From Chiridota heheva (taxonomy: Eukaryota > Echinodermata > Holothuroidea > Apodida > Chiridotidae): a stretch of DNA of 64,000 nucleotides. Position numbers and translations under genes: made by a program. Positions 12,901 to 24,900 of this stretch are shown in pieces. Below the pieces are notes generated by a model, which had not been told where the DNA came from, ran no database searches, and worked only from the letters and a program-made list of their open reading frames with translations. The DNA lies in contig JAIGNY010003274.1 in NCBI GenBank assembly GCA_020152595.1, positions 334,501 to 398,500 of the forward strand, written 5' to 3'. Each line of letters begins with the position of its first letter. Position 1 is the first letter of the stretch.

Positions 12901-15900
12901 GCAGATTTGGCTCACGGGCCACCTACTAATAAACGCTGATCTATATGGTAGAGAGACACTGCAAGAAACAATGTGGTGTAAAAATCATTTTGATATCTCC
13001 TTCCGTTAAGGAGTTATTGCATTTCTTAGATTGCGTGAGTGAGTTGAAAAGTGACCTCACAGTGTACAGTGTGATGTCATAAAGGCAATTCCAAAACAGT
13101 GTTTGTGTATTTCTTTAAAAGAATTAATTGTCTCTTTCTGAATTACTGGAAGCAGTTTTGTGGATATATAGAGATGTGGTGTAACATACACTTGTAACAT
13201 GCTTTGCCCATCTACTCATGAACCTTGCACTCTAAATAAAAGAAAAACCTTTTGTTTCATTGGATCTGCCTTTATGACATCACAATGTACACTGTGAGGT
13301 CACTTTGCACACACTTATTCAATCTTTGAAATGCAATAACTCCTACATGTAAATGGAATAAGTTATTAACAAGTGTTTTACACCAATTGATCTTTCTTTA
13401 TAAAATTTCTATGGAGTATTTGCATTGTCATGACACGTGCATTAAATTCCCGTAATACACGACCTTCGGTATTTGGCTTAGTCCATTTTTTACAACAGGT
13501 GAATTTCTTAAAAAGTGTAAAAATGTATGTTAACTTTTCTCGTTTTTTATTCTTTTTAAAAAAAAATTATGCATGTTAAACGAACTAACACAGACATTTT
13601 ATAAAAAAGATTAATGTGTTTAACATCGTGTTTATATATCCGTATTTGATACACGGGTTAAAGGACTAAAGTTGGTCAATCTAATCGGGCCAAAGTCCTT
13701 TGCCTCGCGCATTAAAATATGCAAATAAACACTCCGCTTCAAGATTATTCTTTAAATATTATTTGTATGAAAATTCATCTGAATATATTCCTTGATATTT
13801 ATATTAAGGTGGTCAAGCAGAACAGTGAGAATGCTGTCTGAAGGTCATGCACAAAAGAAATGGAACTATCTTAAAATTATGTTAATTAGTGACTCAGTTG
13901 ACAACTGATATGCCAGAGGTTTCAGGTTCAAGTCTCAGGAGGTTTTTCCACAGCAACACAGACAGATATACCTGATATTGTGGGCAGAAGACACAGACAG
14001 ATATACCTGATATTGTGGGCAGAAGACACAGACATATATACCTGAAATTGTGGGCAGAAGACGCTGACAGATATACCTGATATTGTGGGCAGAAGACACA
14101 GACAGATATACCTGATATTGTGGGCAGAAGGCACAGACAGATGTAGCTGATATTGTGAGCAGAAGACACATACAGATATACCTGATATTGTGGGCAGAAG
14201 ACACAGACATATATTCCTGATATTGTGGGCAGAAGACACAGACAGATATACCTGATATTGTGGGAAGAAGACACAGACAGATATACCTGATATTGTGGGC
14301 AGAAGGCACAGACAGATATACCTGATATTGTGGGAAGAAGACACAGACAGATATACCTGATATTGTGGGCAGAAGACACAGACAGATATACCTGATATTG
14401 TGGGCAGAAGACGCGGACAGATATACCTGATATTGTGGGCAGAAGACACAGACAGATATACCTGATATTGTGGGCAGAAGACACAGACAAATATACCTGA
14501 TATTGTGGGCAGAAGACACAGACAGATATACCTGATATTGTGGGCAGAAGAAACAGACAGATATACCTGATATTGTGAGCAGAAGACACATACAGATATA
14601 CCTGATATTGTGGGCAGAAGACATAGACAGATATACCTGATATTGTGGGCAGAAGACAGAAAGATATACCTGATATTGTGGGCAGAAGACACAGACAGAT
14701 ATACCTGATATTGTGGGCAGAAGACACAGACAGATATACCTGATATTGTGGGCAGAAGACAGACAGATTTACCTCACACTGTGGGCAGAAGACACAGACA
14801 GTTATACCTGATATTGTGGGCAGAAGTGTGTCCTCAGCGTCACCTGCTCCTCATCCGTCCTTTGGGATAAGTGGACAATGGATTTATGGGGCTCACCGTC
14901 CATCGGGTGAGGATGTTAAATGTTGATCTCAATGGAAGGAGAGTCACCCCTGCAGGTCAGTCACACCCATTTGGAACACTTGCCCTCTGCGGGAGTCACC
15001 CCCGGGAGGACAGTCACACCCTGCAGCACAGTCACACCCTGCAGCACAGTCACACCCTGCAGCACAGTCACACCCTGCAGCACAGTCACACCCTGCAGCA
15101 CAGTCACCCCCTGCAGCACAGTCACCCCCTGCAGCACAGTCACCCCCTGTCTGGTTATTTGAACACTGTTCGAAAAGAGAAGTGAATACACAAAAGTGCT
15201 CATTCACTTCCCAATCAAGTCCCAACTTCCTGTGTGCGGACTCGTCTGCCTGCCGGACGGGATTTGACTGGTATTTAAGTATACTTCAGTGTCAGTTGCG
15301 CATTGATAGAAGTACGTCATATCATACCATATCTAGGGTTGGCAATAGTGAGGGGATTCCTGATTTTATTAAAATTTCCCCTTGAAATAAATTACCATTG
15401 CATAATTATGTAGAAATTAAGACCAAAGCATGGGTTAGTAAGCCAAACTGACAAATTCCTCAAACCAATAATGATTGAAATATTTTACTGGATTAGAATC
15501 ATATAAGACATACTGTACCATACACTGTACCATATTTAATGATTAAGCGCCCTTGCTTTAATAAGCGCACTCAACACTTTTCGACCGATAACATAATTTA
15601 TTTGATTAATTTGAAGGCTTGAAAATAGGTTTTGTTACATTATTTGCTTATTTTGCATCTGACGTTCACGATATTTTTTGTAGTGGTCATTGTGGGGCTG
15701 GTATAGAACCAGTTGATACAATGCAGTTTGAATAGCACGCTGTACGTGGCCCTGGAGCATGGGCGCTTATTGGGCGCTTTTATTAGGAAGATACTTTGCG
15801 CCTAAAAAGTTGTGCAATTCTATTCACTGTGCTTGTTATGTCAAATACGATACTTCTACAGACTGATAGACTAAAGCAAATGCAATGGTCTGTACCGATT

Positions 15901-18900
15901 TTAAGGAATTTTAGGGGTGTCTGGCTATCCAATGAACTCCTGAATCTATGCTTGCAAGGTTCCCACGTGGCCTTGAAAACATGGACAATTCCTGGAAATT
16001 GATTGGCCTATTTTCAAGGCCTTGAAAGTCCTTGAGTTTGACCAATCTACTGCCATGTCCTGGAAAAGTCCTGGAAAATTGTTTAATCTTTAAAACTGTT
16101 TAATTCATCTCTCCAAAATATGGTGTGTACCTTAAAAGATATGAAAAAGTAGCACATTTTTCAAGAAAAATATTTTACAAAAATCCTGGAAAATAAAATT
16201 GTGGTCTGGAAAAGTCGAACTTTTTTCAGCAAATAAATGTGGGAACCCTGTGCTTGTGCCATTAAAGGTCATGGACATGAAACAATTTCTATAGTGATTG
16301 CAAGAGTATTGAAATCTGAGCAGATCTGTGTTCATCCCCTCGCCTACGAAGTTGGTGAACAGGGGATATGACATCTTTACCGTTTGACTGTTCGGTCGTC
16401 CACATCCATTGTCCATCCGTCCACATCTGTTGTCCGTCCGACCACGTCCTTTGTCCGTCCGACCAAGTCGGTTGTCCCTCTGACCATGTCAGTTGTCCGT
16501 CTGACCACGTCCGTTGTCCATCTAAGCATGTCCGTTGTCTGTCCGACCACGTTCTCTGTCCGTCCGACCACATCCATTGTCCGTCCGACCACATCCATTG
16601 TTCAGGTACTGGGGATCAAAAGATTTCTGCCCTTGGAAAGAAATTTGTACTATTTTTATTGCTTGCTTGAATAGGAATGTATTTAATGGAGACTTGCCTA
16701 CAAAGAACAACACATGCATTCCTGACATGAATAGCATTTAAACATTTGTTCTGCCATGAAAAAAAGCAAATAATGACAAAACAACAGACCCTGATGCTTC
16801 AAAAGAATTTGTAATTAAGTGTTTTGGTGATGAATGAAATAACAAGTCCAAGTTAATCTGCAATGGATTTTCATTCTGTTTGGTAGATTCAATCATATTT
16901 GGTTTGTACAGGAAAATATTAAATGGGCATTTTTTTATGGGGAGTGTCAGATTTTACGTTACAGACAGGTTAATGTTAATGTATATTATCAAAGGGTAAT
17001 GAGAAGCTAACTGTGGTGCGATTGAGTGAGTGAAGGTTATAATGAAGGTTGGAATGATGAGTTGGTTAAGAGTTAATTTGGTAGATGAGTGGGTGGCAAA
17101 AGGTGGTTAGGGGTGGGTGGGGTTAATAGGTAAATGGAGGATGGTAGGTTAATGGGGGATGGTAGGTGAATCGGGAATGGTAATGAATGGAGGACGGTAA
17201 GTGAATGTCAAGCAAGTCTATATCATATCAAAGAGGACTTCAGAGGAAACAAAATAGTGCAGAAAGCATTCAAAATTTTTATTCCGTTAGGGAGATATTC
17301 AAATTTAAAGTTTGGTATCATATTTTCTTTAGTATGCACTTTAAAGGATTATTTCAGGGGTCAAACATGTCCATTATATATGAAAGAGGACTTCAAAGGA
17401 AACAAAATAATAGATAAAGCATTCAAAATCTTATTCCGTTAAGGAGATATTCAAGTTTAAAGTTTGGTATCATATTTGTTTTAGAATGCAGTTAAAAGGA
17501 TTAGTTTAGGGGTCAAGCAAGTCTGTTTAATATGAAAGAGGACTTCAAAAAGAACAAAATAAGTTTTGTCCTTGCAATTTTGTGGTTAAAACCCATTGGA
17601 TTTGTCAGGAAAGTAGAAAATCAGAATCTAGTATGGTTAGTTATAATTTATCACCTGAAGTAAGTTTAAGGGAAAATAATTCAAATTGTAAACAAAAAGT
17701 ACATTAACAACTGCTAAGAATGTGAGGATGAAGACGCCAACCTTCCATTAGTCTTAGTACACCAGTCATTTCTACACAGATAAGACAAGAGTTTTAAACT
17801 TCAATACCTCCTTAACAGATTAAGATTGATGAATGCCTTCTTCACCATTTTGTGTCTTTGAAAGTCTTCTTTTATATAAAATTAGTTTGCTTGGCCACTA
17901 AACTAATATAAGATTAGTTTGCTTGACCTGAACTAATATGATATTAGTTTGCTTGACCACTGAACTAATATAAGATTAGTTTGCTTGACCACTGAAGTAA
18001 TATAAGATTAGTTTGCTTGACCACTGAAGTAATATAAGATTAGTTTGCTTGACCACTGAACTAATATATGATTAGTTTGCTTGACCACTGAACTAATATA
18101 TGATTAGTTCACTTGGCTGCTGAACTAATATAAGATTAGTTTGCTTGACCACTGAACTAATATAAGATTAGTTTGCTTGACCACTGAACTAATATAAGAT
18201 TAGTTTGCTTGACCACTGAACTAATATATGATTAGTTTGCTTGACCTCTGAACTAATATAAGATTAGTTTGCTTAACCACTGAACTAATATAAGATTAGT
18301 TTGCTTGACCACTGAACTAATATAAGATTAGTTTGCTTGACCACTGAACTAATTTAAGATTAGTTTGCTTGACCACTGAACTAATATATGATTAGTTTGC
18401 TTGACCTCTGAACTAATATAAGATTAGTTTGCTTAACCACTGAACTAATATAAGATTAGTTTGCTTGACCACTGAACTGATATGAGATTAATTTGCCTGA
18501 CCACTGAACAAATATAAAATTAGTTTGCTTGACCACTGAACTAATATAAGATTAGTTTGCTTGACCACTGAACTAATATAAGATTAGTTTGCTTGACCAC
18601 TGAAGTAATGTAAGATTAGTTTGCTTGACCACTGAACTGATATGAGATTAATTTGCCTGACCACTGAACAAATATAAAATTAGTTTGCTTGACCACTGAA
18701 CTAATATAAGATTAGTTTGCTTGACCACTGAACTATTATAAGATTAGTTTGCTTGACCGCTGAACTAATCCTTTAACAGATTCTAAAGCAGTTTAGCCAA
18801 TGGTGCTTCTTTACATCCATATGCCTTTAGATAAAAGGAATGGTCAATCCCAATGTGAAGGACTTCTTGGGCAGTCCGGCCATCCAATGAACCCCTAGAT

Positions 18901-21900
18901 CTGTGCTTGTGTTCTTTAATCAAAACTACACTCCACTCTCTTCTTCATCTGACAGAGTTTCGCCCACATCAACGGGAAGCGCAAATTGGAACATCAGCTC
19001 AGTCCAGGCCACTCAAAGAAAGCAAAGTAAGCCAACAAGTTTAATCTGTGTTTTGAATGATGCATGATTGATTGGTATTTTGATTGATTACATGACTGAT
19101 TGATTGTGAAACTGATTGATTGCATGATTTGATGATTCATTCAGTGACTGATTGATTCAATGACTGATTGATTGCTTGAATAATTGATTGATGATTCATT
19201 CAGTAATTGACTGATTGAATCTTTGATTGATTGTTTCATTAATTGCTTGAGTGACTGATTAATTTCTTGAGTGATTTATTGCATGATTGATGATTCATTC
19301 AGTGATTGATTGATTCTTTCATTGATTGATTCATTGAATGCTTGAATGAATAAGTGACTTATTAATTTATTCATTGACTGATTGATTGCTTAAATGATTG
19401 ATTGCATGATTGAGTGACTGATTAATTCATTCTTTGACTGATTGCTTGCTTGAATGATTGATGATTCATTCAGTGATTGACTGAGTTATTCTTTGATTGA
19501 TTGATTCCTTGACTGGTGGAGTGATCGACCAGTTATTTCATTGCTTGCTTGATCGCATGATTGGGAAGCACATTGATTGGGAAACTGGAACAACAGCCCA
19601 GGTCAGGTCATTCAAAGAAAGCAAAGTATTAAAGCAAACAAGTTTAGTCTGTTTTTAATATTGAAGGAATATTGTAAAATAGGAGTTTCTTATGGTTGTG
19701 ATTGCTATTTTACGGATGGGTTTTGTTAGGATGGGGATATAAAGAGTACAGAGCGGATGTCGGTCAGTCGTTCTGTACGTTAGTCAGTAGTTTGTCAATC
19801 ATTTGTGGAATTAGATATTGTGTCAGTAAATGCATGATCTATTCTGTAAATCATTGATATATTGTTATTTCGTGGAGATTCGGTCAGTTGGTCTGTCAGT
19901 TAGTAAGTCAGTCAGTCTGTCAATCATTGAATCATGTAATTAGAGAAGAGTATCAGTAAACATCATTTCTATAAAGTGTTGATATGTTGCTATTTCTTGG
20001 AGAAGATATTTTTCTGATTTTGATACTGAACCCTCCACACGGCCCTCTAACCCCTCTCTCAAACAATCACAGAGTTGTTCCATGAATCTGCCCCTCGAAA
20101 CATCTCTCCTTCATTTGTCATATCAACTACATCTAATAATTTGATCCCCCTACCCCAGGAGTAGGGTGGAAAAATGGAGGGGGGGTAAAAAAAAAAGATA
20201 TTCACCTTAATTGCGGCTCCCCAAAAGTCATTCTGCACCTCTTCATTGAGCCTCCTTTTGAATGCACCTTTTGTTGCTTTTTTTTTAGTGTGAAATATTT
20301 AAACCTCTGGCACAAAATAACCTTCACGATTGATGTGCCGACAAATCATAATTAATCAGTCAGTGAAGTCAACCAATCAATCAATTAGTCAACTCAATCA
20401 ATCAATGAACCAACCAATCAGTTAGACAATCAATTAGTCATCTAATCAGTCAATCAATTAGTCATCTAATCAGTCAATCAATTAGTCAATCAACCAACCA
20501 GTCAAGCAATCAGCCAACCAATTAATTAGTCATTCAATCAATCAATACATCAATTAGTCAATCGATCAGTCAATCAATCAATCAAGTGAATCTTTTTGTT
20601 TTGTAAATTACAGGAAGTCCCATCTCACTGATGAAGTATTGGACATGCAAACTACACCCAAACCATCTGACTCCTATGACCCCATTCACCTTTATTGCTG
20701 CCCCTCTATGAGTGCACCTTTTGTTTCTTTATTTTAGCATGAAGTAATTTTATTTCTGGCACAATATAACCTTTGCTGTTGACATGTCGACAAATCTCAT
20801 TGATCAATTAATCCATCAATCAACTGTATTTTTTTCTTTTTTTTTGTGAATAACAGAAAGTCCCATTCCATCGATAAAGAAGTATGGGACATGCCCCCAG
20901 GCACCTGGGAGCCAATACTGGCAATATTGTCCAATCAATTGATCAACCAAGCGACTAAATCTTTTTGTTTTGTGAATAACAGGAAGTCCTTTCTCAACGA
21001 TAAAGAAGTATAGGACATGCCCCCAGGGCCCTGGAATGCAATAACAGCACTATTGATTGGTCAACCCACCAACTGATCAACCCACCAACCTAATCTTTTT
21101 GGTTTGTGAATTACAGGAAGCCCCACCCCATCGATGAAGAAGTATGGGACACGCCCCCTAAAGCCCTGGAAGCCAATAAAGTGCCCAAGGTCATGTTCAC
21201 CGGGATCGATCAACAATTCTTGCCTGACCTTTCTAAGGTTAGTGTGTCACAGTATGTGCACTGCTTACTTTTATTTCTTCCTTTATGTGATAATACTCAT
21301 ATAGTTTTTTTTTCTTTTTCAGACTTTGAAGAGAAATTAGAAAGAATTGGCGCTAAGGTGGTGTCAGATAGAAGAAGTGCAGCTCAGGTTGCATTTCCAA
21401 CGTCAAATGGTCATCTTATATTTTACTATTTTATATTGAACAGAAGTTAGAGAAGATTGGGGGTAAGGTGGTGTCGGACATGAAGAAATGCAGTGAAGGT
21501 TGCATTTCCAACATCAGTTGATCAACTAATTTTTTCTTCAAATTTTTAACAGAAATTAGAGAAGCTTGGGGGTAAGGTCGTGTCGGACATCAAGAAATGT
21601 ACGCACTTGGTGACCACCAAGATTCTGCGGACGGTCAAGTTCCTGGCCGGAGTCTGCGTCTGCCGTCACATTGTATCTCCCATGTGGATTGAGGAAAGCT
21701 ACAAGAGCAGGTGGTTTCTAGGTATGTCTTGCTAATGTACAATTAAAGATTAATATTAAAACAGAATGTTTAAGGCAAAGGATTTTGGCTCTAGTGGAAT
21801 GGCCCGACTTTACAGAGTGCAAAGTCCTTTGAACAGTGTATTAAATGCATATATGAACACGATGCCAAAATATGAATCTTTTTGTATAAAATTTCCACGA

Positions 21901-24900
21901 TACATTGTTTAAAATGCATAAAAAGGAAGTGGAAAGAATGAAAAATGAAGAAAGTTTACATATATTCTTTCGCTTTATTAAGATATTCACCTGTTGTAAA
22001 AATGAAATAAACCAAATAATCATGGTCATACATTATCAGGATGTACTGCAACGATCAGTTGCTTTCTAAGTATGTCTGGCTATGCTAAGGTCATGCATTA
22101 TCAGGATGTAATGCACTGATCAGTTGCTTTCTAAGTATGTCTGGCTATGCTACAATTTTAAGGTTGAGGCCAAGTGTTTATATACACATTTATAACACTG
22201 GGCAAAGGACTTTGTTTTAGTAGAATGGCCCGACTTTCGGGAGTTCAAACATCCTTTAAACTGTGCATTAAATGCGTATATAAACACAATGCCAAAGTAT
22301 AAATCTTTTTATATAATTTCCCTGTTTAAAATGCAAAAAAAAAAAAAAAAAAAAAAACTAGAAAGAATGAAGGAGGAAAGTTTTTTCACTGTATTAAGAA
22401 ATTCACCTGAAGTAAAATGGAATCAACCAAATAATCGAGGTTGTTTATTACCAGGATTTAATGCAGTGATTATTACAATGCAAATACACCCACCACTATG
22501 AAATAGGTCCGGAAAGAAATAGGTCGGGAAACAAATAGGTCCGGAAACAAATAGGTCCGGAAACAAATAGGTCCGGAAACAAATAGATCCGGAAACAAAT
22601 AGGTCCGGAAACAAATAGGTCCGGAAACAAATAGGTCCGGAAACAAATAGGTCCGGAAACAAATAGTTCGGGAAACAAATAGGTCGGGAAACAAATAGGT
22701 CGGGAAACAAATAGGTCCGGAAACAAATAGGTCGGGTAACAAATAGGTCGGGAAACAAATGGGTCGGGAAACAAATGGGTCGGGAAGCAAATGGATCGGG
22801 AAGCAAATGGGTCGGGAAACAAATGGGTCGGGAAACAAATGGGTCGGGAAACAAATGGGTCGGGAAACAAATGGGTCGGGAAACAAATGGGTCGGGAAAC
22901 AAATGGGTCGGGAAACAAATGGGTCGGCAAAAAAATGGGTCGGGAAACAAATGGGTCGGGAAACAAATGGGTCCGGAAACAAATGGGTCCGGAAGCAAAT
23001 GGGTCCGGAAGCTAATGGGTCCGGAAGCAAATGGGTCCGGAAGCAAATGGGTCCGGAAGCAAATGGGTCCGCATCAAATGGGTTCGGAAACAAATATGTT
23101 CAGAAACAGATAGGTTGAGAAACAAATGGATTTGGAAACAAATGGGTTCCGAAACAAATGGGTTCGGAAGCAAGTAGGATTGGGAGCAAACGGGTTCAGA
23201 AGCAAACGGGTTTGGAAGCAAATGGGTTTGGATAGGTTCAGAAACAAATAGTTTCAGAAATAAATATAGTCACACAATATTACTTCAGATTTTTTTTTTA
23301 ATTTGTTTATAAAAAAAAAAAAAAACAGGTTAGGAAGAAATAATTGCAGGTGGTTTTAAGAATAAAGAAATCAAAGAGGAAAGCACATCCTAGGTTGCTT
23401 GCATATGAGTTTGAGATCGCAAAATTAGTCTACCAAGCTTTTTTTCAGATGAAGCCACTTTTTGCCTCCATGATCCAGAGACTGAGTCGTTGTTTTCATT
23501 CAAGCTCGCGGAATCTCTTCAAGTTGCCAAACAGAAGAAAATCTTCCATGTAAGTACAATAAACACGTACCACTGTGAGTTAAATAGATATATGCACATG
23601 TAGAGAATTTTGAAAGACCACTAAAAAGTCTTTAAAATGGTCACAGCAGCACTTATAAATGGTCACATCAGCAATTATAAATGGTCACAGCAGCACTTAT
23701 AAATGGTCACAGTAGCACTTATAAATGGTCACAGTAGCACTTATAAATGGTCACAGCAGCACTTATAAATGGTCACAGCAGCAGCACTTATAAATAATCA
23801 CAGTAGCACTTATAAATAATCACAGTAGCACTTATAGATGGTCGCAGCAGCACTAATAAATGGTCACAGCAGCACTAATAAATGATCACAGCAGCACTAA
23901 TAGATGGTCACAGTAGCACTTATAGATGGTCACAGTAGCACTTATAAATGGTCTCAGTAGCACTTATAAATGGTCACAGTAGCACTACTAAATGGTCACA
24001 GTAGCACTACTAAATGGACACACAGCACTTATAGCACATAAATGGTCACAGCAGCACTTATAATAAGTAACAGCAGCTTATAAATGGTCACAGTAGCACT
24101 TATAAATGGTCACAGTAGCACTTATAAATGGTCACAGTAGCACTTATAATTGGTCACAGTATCATTTATAAACGGTCGCATTAACACTTATAAATGGTCA
24201 CAGCAGCACTTATAAATGGTCACAGCAGCACCTATAAATGGTCACAGTAGCACTTATAAATCATCACAGTAGCACTTTTTCAGGAAGTGCAAAAGTGATG
24301 ATATATGAACAGGAATACAGAGCTCTAAATTTTTTTCATGTAATTTGAATATCTTTAATGTAATTCTTTAAATTTCTTTAATGTAAATCTTTATATCTCT
24401 TTATTGTAATTTATATTTCTTTGCCAACTTTCAAATATCAAAGATGATCAAATTGTGTTTTCCATTGCTAAATCGGGATCAAGGTTATAAAAAATAATTT
24501 CCTCTTCACTATAGCCAACTCTTCCATCCAAAATGCTTAAATGCATTTCACTTCACCCAGCTCAAAACAAAGATATTGGTCTATTAATTTTTTTTTAGTA
24601 CTGGTACACAAAAATTGTCAAGCCATTCCCAAATTTATTGTTAAACCAATTAATTGTTAACCAATCAACTGTTTCAACCAATCAATCATTTAAATCAATT
24701 AATTGAATAGAGCATTGTTAAAATCATTTTGTATGTCATTTCCACAGAACTCCATCATCTACATGACGTCGGGTGTGCAACCCAATTACAGCATGCTGAA
24801 AGACATCGTCGAATGTGGGGGTGGCAAACTGCTACAGAAAAGGCCATCTTTGCGACTGATTCAACAGATGTGCACAAAAGCTGGGCCGGAGTCGTTTGTC

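Noticed and set aside
13894-14727. Three overlapping - strand ORFs of 229-277 codons
   Set aside because: They are the three frames of a 35-bp repeat read in rotation ([10 protein letters not shown]..., LLPTISGIS..., [10 protein letters not shown]...).
14871-16741. ORFs over the 18-bp and 21-bp repeats
   Set aside because: Stop-free repeat units divisible by three; no coding support.
22423-23118. ORFs of up to 207 codons in the 16-bp array
   Set aside because: Repetitive translation of one unit in all frames, with no start context or conservation signal.
22497-24292. CRISPR-like regular repeats
   Set aside because: No spacers: the units are directly adjacent tandem copies, and the genome is eukaryotic with no cas genes.
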